Source: Tritonibacter multivorans
Lineage (GTDB): Bacteria; Pseudomonadota; Alphaproteobacteria; Rhodobacterales; Rhodobacteraceae
Reading direction: 5' to 3'
Length of the DNA: 64,000 nt
Assembly: GCF_001458415.1 (NCBI RefSeq)
Contig: NZ_CYSD01000037.1
Location: 2,501-66,500, forward strand
The position numbers were made by a program, and so were the translations under genes. Below the pieces are notes generated by a model. The model was not told the DNA's origin. It did not search any database and was given only the letters and a program-made list of their open reading frames with translations. This document shows, one piece after another, positions 8,483 through 15,697 of this stretch; position 1 is the first letter of the stretch, and each line of letters opens with the position of its first letter.

Positions 8483-9193
8483 ATGCCCGTGACCGCTGAT
8501 GACCGCCTGATCGTCGCCATGGATGTTCCCAATGCTATTCAGGGCCTGAAACTGGCCGAGCAGCTGGGCGATGCCGTATCTTTCTACAAAATTGGCCTTG
8601 GCATGCTGACCGGCGGCGGGCTGGCCCTGGCCAATGAGCTGAAAACCGAATTGGGCAAAAAGATCTTCCTTGATATGAAGCTTTTCGACATTGGCGCGAC
8701 GGTCGAAAACGCGGTGCGTGGGCTGGCGCAGTTCGATCTGGATTTCCTCACCGTGCACGGTGACCCCTATGTGGTAAAGGCCGCGCAGGAAGGTGCCGCA
8801 AACAGCGAAATGAAAATCCTGGCGGTGACCATTCTGACCTCGCTGGACCGCGACGACCTGGACGGCGCGCTGATCAAACCCGGTGAGATCACCGATCTGG
8901 TGCAGGAACGCGCAGGCCGCGCGCTGGAGGCCGGCGCCGATGGCGTCATCGCCAGCCCACAGGAAGCCGCGCTGATCCGTGCGCTGCCCGAAGCGACCGG
9001 CAAGCTGATCGTCACCCCCGGCGTCCGCCCCGCCGGTGCCGCGCTTGGCGATCAGAAACGTGTCACCACGCCCGCACAGGCCCTGGCAAATGGCGTAGAC
9101 CACATGGTCGTAGGCCGCCCGATCTGGCAGGCCGCCGACCCGCGCAAAGCAGCACTGGATATTCTGGCGGAAATGCAGGCCGCAACCGCCTGA
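8483..9193 (+). CDS. pyrF: orotidine 5'-phosphate decarboxylase
   Basis: PyrF converts OMP to UMP, the last step of de novo pyrimidine synthesis. The 236-residue protein has the catalytic Asp64-x-Lys66-x-x-Asp69 array (FLDMKLFDIG), the phosphate-loop VTPGVRP and the C-terminal VVGRPI. I choose ATG 8483 because GGAGAG stands six bases before it and the protein then has family length; an in-frame ATG at 8411 adds 24 residues that look like leader. It is divergent from clpB, and no pyrimidine gene is adjacent. Confidence 0.95.
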   Translation: MPVTADDRLIVAMDVPNAIQGLKLAEQLGDAVSFYKIGLGMLTGGGLALANELKTELGKKIFLDMKLFDIGATVENAVRGLAQFDLDFLTVHGDPYVVKAAQEGAANSEMKILAVTILTSLDRDDLDGALIKPGEITDLVQERAGRALEAGADGVIASPQEAALIRALPEATGKLIVTPGVRPAGAALGDQKRVTTPAQALANGVDHMVVGRPIWQAADPRKAALDILAEMQAATA

Positions 9194-9355
9194 TCCCCGC
9201 AACAAACCGCGCCCCTTCCCCAGATGGAGGGGGCATATAGCCTTCGCTCCCAATATTTAGGCACCCCAACCGGCAAAAATCCGCCGACACTGACCCTGCG
9301 TAAACTTCTGAATTTTCCCAGCCCTACCACTCGGCAAGGCCCCGGAAGCACAGGA

Positions 9356-9403
9356 AAAACCTCAGGCTTCGATGTTCGATTTCGGAAATTTTTCTGAGGT
9401 TTT
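9356..9403. terminator. 10-bp inverted repeat downstream of pyrF, possible bidirectional terminator
   Basis: AAAACCTCAG (9356-9365) and CTGAGGTTTT (9394-9403) are perfect complements around a 28-base loop. The T run on the plus strand lies inside the 3' arm. It is 160 bases beyond the pyrF stop. The long loop makes it weak as a classical terminator. Confidence 0.35.
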
Positions 9404-9479
9404 ACGCGCGAAATCCGGCCAATCTCGCGCCTTGGGGCGCAGTTTTGCAAAACTTTGCTTTGCCAAACTCCCGCCGATC

Positions 9480-9652
9480 CCCGACTCTGGGACCCAGAGA
9501 GATCCCCAAGACCCTCTTTTTTGGCCCTGTTGCGGCCACAGGACATTTGGCCAGCTGGAACCAGCGGCCTCCTCGGTACACTCCCCAAGACGGGTGCCTT
9601 TACCAGCACCTCGTCACCTTCCCCCGCCATCAGTGCGGGGGCCTTTCTTTTT
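9480..9652 (+). ncRNA. candidate structured small RNA ending in an intrinsic terminator
   Basis: In the 468-base gap between pyrF and the Nudix gene there is no credible gene, but hairpins follow closely. They are CTCTGGGACCCAGAG (about 9484-9498), GGCCAGCTGG/CCAGCGGCC (about 9549-9569), GACGGGTGC/GCACC-T-CGTC (about 9589-9615), and a GC-rich terminator with T tract (9621-9652). The 5' end and promoter are not identified. It does not show the conserved SRP, 6S, RNase P or tmRNA signatures I looked for. It could be a small RNA or the untranslated tail of pyrF. Confidence 0.45.
9621..9652 (+). terminator. intrinsic terminator on the plus strand
   Basis: CCCCCGC (9621-9627), loop CATCAGT, GCGGGGG (9635-9641), then CCTTTCTTTTT. 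It is a strong terminator for plus-strand transcription although no plus-strand gene ends within 400 bases, which is the main argument for a small RNA here. Confidence 0.8.
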
Positions 9653-9661
9653 GGGGACAGC

Positions 9662-10072
9662 CTATCGCTGATCGAGGTAATCCTTAAGGCGGGACTGAAA
9701 ATTGGGCACGCCCTTGGGGTGCTCACAATAGGCCGCAGGGGACATCAACTGCCAGCACTGGCCCTCATCGCCCAGCTCAATGTCCTGTGCCCGACTTGCG
9801 GGCAGATGGGCGGCAAAGAACCACGCGGCCTGCGACGTGGTCTGATGGCAGCGGGCATAGCTCAGGTCGTCTTCTGACAGATGCAGGCCGATCTCTTCGC
9901 CGGTTTCACGCAGCACGCAGGCCGCGGGGCTCTCTCCGTCTTCGCGGCCGCCGCCGGGAAAATCCCAATGGGCGGGAAAGGGAATGTCGGGTTTGTCGTC
10001 GCGCAGGATCACCACCAGTTCGACGCCAATGAACAGCGCCAGCTTGGCGCCAATGAAATCCTGATCGCTCAT
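9662..10072 (-). CDS. Nudix hydrolase
   Basis: The 136-residue protein carries a complete Nudix box at residues 41-63 (G-x5-E-x7-RETGEEIGL), which binds Mg2+ and cleaves a nucleoside diphosphate linked to another group. The fold continues with PNFQSRLKDYL at the end. Substrate cannot be told from sequence; the pre-box WDFPGGGRE is like MutT-type and NUDIX sanitizers. The start is ATG 10072 (MSDQDFIGAKL). It is divergent from dinB, 106 bases away, so a role in nucleotide-pool or DNA repair is possible but not shown. Confidence 0.9.
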   Translation of the reverse strand: MSDQDFIGAKLALFIGVELVVILRDDKPDIPFPAHWDFPGGGREDGESPAACVLRETGEEIGLHLSEDDLSYARCHQTTSQAAWFFAAHLPASRAQDIELGDEGQCWQLMSPAAYCEHPKGVPNFQSRLKDYLDQR

Positions 10073-10178
10073 GGCTTGTTCCCTGCCCCTCAGCCCGTGT
10101 AACTGGACACATATAAATGCACACAGCCGCGACCCTAGCGTCGGGGCCTGTGTCGTCCACCCTTTTTGCGATGCCGCC

Positions 10179-11441
10179 ATGCCCGCCCTTTGCCGCGAAT
10201 GTCTGACCCCCCTGCCGGATGGCACCCGCCGCTGCACGCAGTGCCGCAGCCCCCGCGTGGTGTCCAACCCAGAGCTGTTCGATCTGACCATTGCGCATAT
10301 GGACTGCGACGCCTTCTACGCCAGCGTGGAAAAACGCGACAACCCAGAGCTGGCCGACAAACCCGTCATTATTGGCGGCGGCACGCGGGGCGTGGTCTCT
10401 ACCGCTTGTTATGTGGCCCGCATTCGCGGGGTGAAATCGGCCATGCCGATGTTTCAGGCGCTAAAGCTCTGCCCGGATGCGGTGGTCATCAAACCCCGCA
10501 TGGAAGTCTATGCCGAGGTCAGCCGCGCCATTCGCGCGATGATGCTGGACCTGACCCCGGATGTGGAACCCCTGTCGCTGGACGAGGCGTTCATGGATCT
10601 CTCCGGCACCCAGCGCCTGCACGGCGCGCCACCTGCGGTGATGCTGGCGGGGCTGGTGAAACGGATGAAGGACGAACTGGGCGTCACCGGATCGATTGGC
10701 CTCAGCCACAATAAGTTCCTCGCCAAGGTGGCATCCGACATGGACAAGCCGCGCGGGTTCTTTGTGATCGACAAGGCAGGCACCGATGCGTTCCTGCGCG
10801 ACCGCCCGGTGCGGCTGATCTGGGGCATTGGCCCGGCCGCCCAAGCCAGTCTGGACGCGGCGGGGATTCGCACCTTTGCCGATCTGCTGCGCTGGGAACG
10901 CGACGGACTGAATCAGCGGTTTGGGTCAATGGGCGAACGGCTTTGGCACCTGGCGCGCGGTCAGGACCGGCGCAAAGTGACCGCCCGCGCACCGGTGAAG
11001 TCGATCTCGAACGAGACCACGTTTTTTGAAGACACCGCCAGCCTCGAGGTGCTCGAGGGGCACCTGTGGCGACTGGCCGAAAAAGTATCAGACCGGGCCA
11101 AGGCGCGCGGGCTTGCAGGCCGCGTGGTGACCCTGAAGCTGAAACGCGCCAACCATCAGGCCCTGACCCGGCGCCTGTCCTTGCGCGAACCAACACAGAT
11201 CGCTGACAAAATCTACCGCACCGCGCATGGGCTTTTGCAGCAAAGCGTCGACAAAGGCCCTTTCCGGCTCTTGGGCTGTGGCATCAGCGAACTGGTGGAC
11301 GAAGGCGAAGGCGAACGCACCCATGATCTGCTGGATCCGGGCGCCAGCCAGCGGGCCAATGCAGAACGCGCCACGGATGCGATCCGGGCGCGCTTTGGCG
11401 ATAAGGCCATTATCAAGGGGCGCGCGCTGCGCAAACGCTAA
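10179..11441 (+). CDS. dinB: DNA polymerase IV (Y-family) with N-terminal four-cysteine ribbon
   Basis: DinB copies past damaged template bases. The 420-residue protein has the catalytic residues Asp42 (AHMDCDAFYASVE) and Asp135-Glu136 (SLDEAF), the thumb helix-hairpin-helix (LIWGIGPAAQASLDAAGI) and the little-finger domain. It is longer than E. coli DinB by an N-terminal segment with C5-x2-C8 and C19-x2-C22, a likely zinc ribbon found in alphaproteobacterial members. The ATG at 10179 begins MPALCRECL and retains all four cysteines. No LexA box was searched for by matrix. It lies seven bases from the convergent amidohydrolase. Confidence 0.94.
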   Translation: MPALCRECLTPLPDGTRRCTQCRSPRVVSNPELFDLTIAHMDCDAFYASVEKRDNPELADKPVIIGGGTRGVVSTACYVARIRGVKSAMPMFQALKLCPDAVVIKPRMEVYAEVSRAIRAMMLDLTPDVEPLSLDEAFMDLSGTQRLHGAPPAVMLAGLVKRMKDELGVTGSIGLSHNKFLAKVASDMDKPRGFFVIDKAGTDAFLRDRPVRLIWGIGPAAQASLDAAGIRTFADLLRWERDGLNQRFGSMGERLWHLARGQDRRKVTARAPVKSISNETTFFEDTASLEVLEGHLWRLAEKVSDRAKARGLAGRVVTLKLKRANHQALTRRLSLREPTQIADKIYRTAHGLLQQSVDKGPFRLLGCGISELVDEGEGERTHDLLDPGASQRANAERATDAIRARFGDKAIIKGRALRKR

Positions 11442-11447
11442 ACCGCG

Positions 11448-12317
11448 CTACTCTGCCGCCAGCCGGTCGGCCTCTGGTGCGCTGCCCCCAATGCGCGCCA
11501 CTTCGGCCAGAACCTGCGCCAGACGTGCGCGCATTTCCTCAAAACCCGAATGTGGCTGGATCGTTTCTTCGTCCATATAAAGCGACCGGTCGATTTCCAC
11601 CTGCACCGCATGCTGGCGGCGCGACGGGCGGCCATAGGTCTGGGTGATATAGGCCCCGGCAAAAGGCGTATTGCGCGCCACCTCGAACCCCGCCGCGGCA
11701 AAGGCGGCTTCGATCTGTTCCACAATGCGCGCATCTGCGGCCACCCCAAAACGGTCGCCCAGAACAATCTCGGCCCGCTTGCTGCCACCGCTGCCCAGCG
11801 TATCCAGCGCCTCGCGGGGCATCGAATGGCAATCCAGCAGAACCGCCTCGCCCATGTGTGTGCGTGCGGTGTTCAACAGCCGCTGCAATTCCCGGTGATA
11901 GGGGTGCCAGACCAGATCCAGCCGCGCCGCCGCCTCGGCCTGGCTGATCTTGCCACTGTAAATGGGCCGCCCCTGCGCCACCACGCGGGGAATCACCCCA
12001 AGCCCCGAGGCCACGCGCGGGTTTTGCCCGCGCCGCGCCACACCATCAATGACTGCGGGGTCCAATTCTTGCACCGATCGGTTCAGATCCACATAGGCAC
12101 GCGGCATATTCGCCGTTAAAAATGCCATCCCCAATGCGGGGGCTGCATCAAACAGCTGGTCCACATAGGCGTCTTCGCTGCTGCGAATCTCATGGGCATC
12201 CAGAATCGCCCGATCCAAAAACGCGCTTGGATAGTCCGATCCGCTGTGTGGCGAGGCCACAATAACCGGAGAAACCCAATTACGGGGCCAATTTACACTA
12301 TAACCAACTGCCGACAT
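11448..12317 (-). CDS. N-formylglutamate amidohydrolase family protein
   Basis: The enzyme hydrolyses N-formyl-L-glutamate to formate and glutamate (last step of one histidine-degradation route) or acts on similar N-acyl amino acids. The 289-residue product has the family metal-binding segments VASPHSGSDYP (residues 20-30), SEDAYVDQLF, LLDCHSMP and QVEIDRSLY. No hut genes are nearby, so HutG identity is uncertain and I give no symbol. It is monocistronic, with its start 157 bases from the tRNA gene, and is transcribed away from it. Confidence 0.88.
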   Translation of the reverse strand: MSAVGYSVNWPRNWVSPVIVASPHSGSDYPSAFLDRAILDAHEIRSSEDAYVDQLFDAAPALGMAFLTANMPRAYVDLNRSVQELDPAVIDGVARRGQNPRVASGLGVIPRVVAQGRPIYSGKISQAEAAARLDLVWHPYHRELQRLLNTARTHMGEAVLLDCHSMPREALDTLGSGGSKRAEIVLGDRFGVAADARIVEQIEAAFAAAGFEVARNTPFAGAYITQTYGRPSRRQHAVQVEIDRSLYMDEETIQPHSGFEEMRARLAQVLAEVARIGGSAPEADRLAAE

Positions 12318-12381
12318 GCACTGCTCCGCTTCCTCGCCTCAACATAAATCATAGAGTTTATATTTTTGTCGTCAAAAGCTC

Positions 12382-12410
12382 TTGCGCCCCCCCGCGACTC
12401 CTTTTATAGA
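12382..12410 (+). promoter_or_regulatory. promoter of tRNA-Val
   Basis: TTGCGC (12382-12387), spacer 17, TATAGA (12405-12410). The following CCCCTTCACCG is shared with the rRNA promoter at the left end of the window. The start should be near 12417, giving a 58-base leader to the tRNA. Confidence 0.75.
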
Positions 12411-12474
12411 CCCCTTCACCGACACGGAGCGGGGCGCCACACGGCGCTAACAAACGCTTCACACTCGGCATCAT

Positions 12475-12549
12475 GGGCGGTTAGCTCAGCGGTAGAGCAC
12501 TTCGTTGACATCGAAGGGGTCACAAGTTCGATCCTTGTACCGCCCACCA
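12475..12549 (+). tRNA. tRNA-Val (anticodon GAC)
   Basis: The 75-base sequence folds as a cloverleaf: acceptor GGGCGGT/ACCGCCC, D stem GCTC/GAGC, anticodon stem CTTCG/CGAAG around TTGACAT (anticodon GAC, reading GTC and GTT valine codons), variable loop GGGTC, T stem ACAAG/CTTGT with TTCGATC. The CCA end is encoded. It is followed 81 bases later by rpmJ. Confidence 0.97.
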
Positions 12550-12630
12550 TGATTTCGCTGTCTTGAACATCTGTTCAGGATGCCCCGCAAACCCAGGCGC
12601 TGGTTCGCGCCGCAGAAAAGGAGATTGACC

Positions 12631-12756
12631 ATGAAAGTCAAGAACTCGCTCCGCTCGCTGAAGAACCGGCACCGTGATTGCCGGGTTGTGCGTCGCAAAG
12701 GTCGCGTTTACGTGATCAACAAGACCCAGCGCCGGTTCAAAGCACGCCAGGGTTAA
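12631..12756 (+). CDS. rpmJ: 50S ribosomal protein L36, cysteine-poor type
   Basis: L36 is a small protein of the large ribosomal subunit near the peptidyl-transferase region. The 41-residue product ([20 protein letters not shown]..., ending FKARQG) has only one cysteine and so lacks the zinc knuckle of the classic L36; this C-minus form is usual in Rhodobacteraceae. AAAGGAG precedes the ATG by seven bases. It stands alone rather than in a ribosomal operon and may be cotranscribed with the tRNA. Confidence 0.96.
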   Translation: MKVKNSLRSLKNRHRDCRVVRRKGRVYVINKTQRRFKARQG

Positions 12757-12800
12757 TTCCCCGGGGCTAAGACCTAAGAGACCTTCAGGGGTTTCCAGAA

Positions 12801-12827
12801 AACCGCATCATCAGATGCGGTTTTTTG
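12801..12827 (+). terminator. intrinsic terminator of rpmJ
   Basis: AACCGCATC (12801-12809), loop ATCA, GATGCGGTT, then TTTTTG. It lies 44 bases after the rpmJ stop. Confidence 0.9.
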
Positions 12828-12873
12828 TCGTTTTAGGGCCAAGCCCAATTGAATTTCGGCCAAGATCCATTAA

Positions 12874-12888
12874 TTGACTGTTTGACTA
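12874..12888 (+). promoter_or_regulatory. TTGACT direct repeat upstream of the iron-binding protein gene
   Basis: TTGACTG and TTGACTA are repeated eight bases apart in the leader of the gene at 12941. One copy may be a -35 box; the -10 is poor. Iron-responsive genes of this family often carry an operator here, but I cannot assign it to RirA, IscR or Irr. Confidence 0.3.
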
Positions 12889-12940
12889 GGGAATTACCCC
12901 CTGCCGAATCTGACATGCCGAATCTAAACGGGATCACATC

Positions 12941-13954
12941 ATGACGCGCACTTCTGTTCTGGCCACTCTGCTGGCCTCTGCCCTTGCCACCACCGCCGCT
13001 GCCGAAGGCGTGGTGAACATCTACTCCGCGCGTCATTATGACACCGACGAGAATCTCTATGGCGATTTCGAGAAAGCCACTGGAATCACCATCAACCGAA
13101 TCGAAGGCAAATCCGACGAGCTGATCGCCCGTATGACGGCCGAGGGCGCGAACTCTCCGGCGGATATCCTGATCACCACCGACACCTCGCGCCTGACCCG
13201 TGCAAAACTGGCGGGCGTTCTGCAGCCCGTGGACAGCGACATCCTCGAAGCGCGCATCCCCGCCGCCCTGCAGGATCAGGACAACACCTGGTTCGGCTTC
13301 TCCCAGCGCGCGCGCATTATTTTCTATGCCAAAGACCGCGTGACCGATGTGCCGCAGACCTATCTGGATCTGGCAGACCCGAAATACAAAGGCCAGATCT
13401 GCATCCGGTCTTCCACCAACACCTATAACCAGACGCTGATGGCCTCTATCGTGACCCACCACGGTGAAGAGGCGGCCCGCGACTGGGCCGACGGCATCGT
13501 GGCAAATATGGCCCGCCCGCCCAAAGGCGGTGACACGGACCAGCTGCGCGGTCTGGTGTCCGGCGAATGCGACATTGCCGTGTCCAACACCTATTACTTC
13601 GCCCGCGCGATCCGCAAAAACGTTAAAGGCGTCAGCGACAGCCTCGACCAGATCGGTTGGGTCTTCCCCTCTCAGGACACCGTGGGCGCACATATGAACC
13701 TCTCCGGCGGTGGTCTCGCTGCACACGCGCCGAACCGCGACAATGCGGTGAAGTTTCTGGAGTACCTCGCCTCTGAGTCTGCGCAGAAATATTTCTCCTA
13801 CGGCAACGACGAATACCCGACCGTCCCCAGCGTTGAACTGGCCGACAGCGTCAAACAACTGGGCGCGTTTAAAGCTGACGATGTGAACCTCTCCGAGGTC
13901 GCCAAAGCCCTGCCCACCGCGCAAAAAGTGTTTAACGAAGCGCGCTGGAAATAG
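12941..13954 (+). CDS. Fe(3+) ABC transporter periplasmic binding protein
   Basis: This FbpA/FutA-type protein binds ferric iron in the periplasm and delivers it to an inner-membrane permease. The 337-residue product has a signal peptide (residues 1-21, cleavage after TTAAA), the start of the mature domain VVNIYSARHYDTDENLY and the paired tyrosines of SNTYYFAR that ligate Fe(III) in this family. Length is typical. A strong terminator follows, so it is a single-gene unit. The matching permease is at 15680-17371 on the other strand; no ATPase gene is in the window. Confidence 0.92.
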   Translation: MTRTSVLATLLASALATTAAAEGVVNIYSARHYDTDENLYGDFEKATGITINRIEGKSDELIARMTAEGANSPADILITTDTSRLTRAKLAGVLQPVDSDILEARIPAALQDQDNTWFGFSQRARIIFYAKDRVTDVPQTYLDLADPKYKGQICIRSSTNTYNQTLMASIVTHHGEEAARDWADGIVANMARPPKGGDTDQLRGLVSGECDIAVSNTYYFARAIRKNVKGVSDSLDQIGWVFPSQDTVGAHMNLSGGGLAAHAPNRDNAVKFLEYLASESAQKYFSYGNDEYPTVPSVELADSVKQLGAFKADDVNLSEVAKALPTAQKVFNEARWK

Positions 13955-13977
13955 TCCCACGCACGCCAAGCTTTAAA

Positions 13978-14013
13978 AACAGGCGCGGCCCGCTCCGCGC
14001 TTGTTTCTTTTTG
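13978..14013 (+). terminator. intrinsic terminator of the iron-binding protein gene
   Basis: AACAGGCGCGG (13978-13988), loop CCCGCT, CCGCGCTTGTT (13995-14005) with one G-U pair, then TCTTTTTG. It is a strong 11-bp stem. Confidence 0.92.
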
Positions 14014-14084
14014 TGCAATCGCCCTCCCCGCCCTTGGAGCGCGCCCCCGCCGCGCCTAGCATGGCTGCGAACAGGGGAGGCGCA

Positions 14085-14618
14085 ATGCGTTTTGAAATTT
14101 CACGACTAAATCCGCAGGACACAAACGACAGTCTCTTGTGGGATGGTCTGGCCACTGTTCTGTGGGCCTGTGTTCACGGTGGGGCCAGTGTCGGCTTTGT
14201 GTTGCCCTTCTCCGAAGCAGAGGCCCGCGCGTTTTGGACCAATAAGGTTCTGCCGCAGGTCGTCGCGGGCGGCACATCCATGTGGGTTGCACATAGCGAA
14301 GGGCGGATTGTCGGCACGGTTCAGCTGCAACACGATCTGCCCCCCAACCAACCCCACCGCGCCGATGTGGCCAAGCTGCTGGTCCACCCCGATGCCCGCC
14401 GCAACGGCATGGCCCGCGCCCTGATGGACGCGCTCGAGGCCGAGGCCCGCGCCCGGAACAAACGCCTGCTCGTGCTCGACACGCGCAGCGGTGATCCCTC
14501 GCAAACGCTTTATGAACGCATGGGCTTTGCCGTGGCCGGGGCGATTCCCGGTTACTGCCTCAATCCCTTTGACAAGACGCCCGAAGCCACAACCTATCTG
14601 TTCAAAACACTGGCGTAA
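14085..14618 (+). CDS. GNAT-family N-acetyltransferase
   Basis: The 177-residue protein transfers an acetyl group from acetyl-CoA to an unknown amine. Motif A is visible as VAKLLVHPDARRNGMARALMDALE (here cut short), with the acetyl-CoA loop RRNGMA, and motif B as LYERMGFAVAG. ATG 14085 is chosen for AGGGGAGG upstream. It may be cotranscribed with the GTPase downstream, but a hairpin and 161 bases separate them. Confidence 0.88.
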   Translation: MRFEISRLNPQDTNDSLLWDGLATVLWACVHGGASVGFVLPFSEAEARAFWTNKVLPQVVAGGTSMWVAHSEGRIVGTVQLQHDLPPNQPHRADVAKLLVHPDARRNGMARALMDALEAEARARNKRLLVLDTRSGDPSQTLYERMGFAVAGAIPGYCLNPFDKTPEATTYLFKTLA

Positions 14619-14704
14619 GATAACGGAAACTTTGCGCAAGCCGCAAAACAAGCCTTGGTTTTCCTAGACGCCCCTTCATGACGGCAATATAACACCTGCA
14701 AAAT

Positions 14705-14724
14705 GGGTCTGGAAAACCAGACCC
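14705..14724 (+). other. perfect 8-bp hairpin between GNAT and GTPase genes
   Basis: GGGTCTGG, loop AAAA, CCAGACCC. There is no T tract, so it is not a classic terminator; it may stabilise or separate the two messages. Confidence 0.5.
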
Positions 14725-14779
14725 GTGGACCACTTGGGGGTGGATCAATGACTTTCATTTCTGCGAAAGGGGCGCGCTG

Positions 14780-15640
14780 ATGCGGGTCCCTGTTACGATT
14801 TTCAGTGGCTATCTGGGCGCTGGGAAAACCACGCTGATCAATCGTCTGCTGCGCGAAGATCACGGTCTGCGGCTGGCCATTCTGGTCAATGATTTTGGCG
14901 CTATCAATATTGATGAGACGCTGATCAAAACCAAAGACGAAGGCGTGGTGGCGCTGCAAAACGGCTGCGTCTGCTGTGACCTCTCGCAGGAACTGGGGAT
15001 GAGCCTGAACGGCATTATGACCCGTGCAGACACCCCCGACCACATTCTGATCGAAGCCAGCGGCGTCGCGGACCCGGTGTCCATCGCCAATGCCGCCAGC
15101 AATGACGCACGGCTGACCCACGGCGGCGTGGTCACCGTGGTCGACGGGCCGCAGCTGGCTGAACAGATCGCCGATGACACCATTGGCGCTCAGGTCAAAG
15201 GCCAGGTGGCCGCCGCGGATCTGGTTCTGGTGAACAAGGTCGATGCGCTGGATGACGCGCTGGAACAGCTCCTCTCTGAGCTTGGCGCGCGGACACCTGC
15301 CATCGTCCACAACGCCCCACTGGCGCAGATCCTGTTGGACATGGTGCCCCTGCCACGCCAAAAAACCCCTACACCACATCCGGCCTATGTGACCTGGCGC
15401 CATCAAAGCGATCGGGTGTTTGACCGCATGGCGCTTGGGGAAAAGCTCGCGTCGCGCCCCAAGGGGATGTACCGCCTGAAAGGGTTTGTGCTGACCAACC
15501 GGGGCGCCTACGAGGTCCACGCTGTAGGCCGCAATGTCGAAGCCAAACGGGTTGAGGCCACGGAAAACCTGCTGGTCGCGCTTGGCCCCAAAGGCCGCGT
15601 CACCACCGAAGAGATCGAGAGCTGGTGGACCGCCGAGTAA
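14780..15640 (+). CDS. COG0523 (CobW/G3E) GTPase, putative metal chaperone
   Basis: G3E GTPases of this group insert metals into target proteins or help in metal shortage. The 286-residue protein has the P-loop GYLGAGKTT (residues 10-18), the metal-binding CVCC (Cys63, Cys65, Cys66), a switch region IEASGVADP and NKVD for guanine recognition. It lacks a His-rich tail. Partner metal is unknown; its place between two iron-transport genes suggests, but does not show, iron or zinc. A GAAAGGGG site precedes the ATG. It converges on the permease gene. Confidence 0.9.
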   Translation: MRVPVTIFSGYLGAGKTTLINRLLREDHGLRLAILVNDFGAINIDETLIKTKDEGVVALQNGCVCCDLSQELGMSLNGIMTRADTPDHILIEASGVADPVSIANAASNDARLTHGGVVTVVDGPQLAEQIADDTIGAQVKGQVAAADLVLVNKVDALDDALEQLLSELGARTPAIVHNAPLAQILLDMVPLPRQKTPTPHPAYVTWRHQSDRVFDRMALGEKLASRPKGMYRLKGFVLTNRGAYEVHAVGRNVEAKRVEATENLLVALGPKGRVTTEEIESWWTAE

Positions 15641-15669
15641 CCCTCGGCCGCAGACCTCGGACGTATCAG

Positions 15670-15697
15670 CCGCCGCGTTTTAGCGGCGGTTTGCTTG
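15670..15697 (+). terminator. intrinsic terminator of the GTPase gene
   Basis: CCGCCGC (15670-15676), loop GTTTTA, GCGGCGG (15683-15689), then TTTGCTTG. It overlaps the last codons of the convergent permease gene and may act in both directions. Confidence 0.65.

Noticed and set aside
9480-9652. Identity as SRP RNA, 6S RNA, tmRNA or RNase P RNA
   Set aside because: I did not find the GGAAGCAGC-type SRP loop, a CCA-terminated tRNA-like end or other landmarks; left as an unnamed candidate.
9372-9687. Plus-strand open frames of 80-99 codons in the same gap
   Set aside because: No ribosome site, biased composition and overlap with hairpins and a terminator.
9052-9726. Long minus-strand open frame over the pyrF-Nudix gap
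   Set aside because: It overlaps pyrF antisense and has low-complexity Arg/Ser/Gly/Pro translation; the region is better explained by RNA structure.
11448-12317. Naming the N-formylglutamate amidohydrolase hutG
   Set aside because: No histidine-utilisation genes are adjacent and the family has other substrates.
14705-14724. Terminator between the GNAT and GTPase genes
   Set aside because: The stem is perfect but no T tract follows on either strand.
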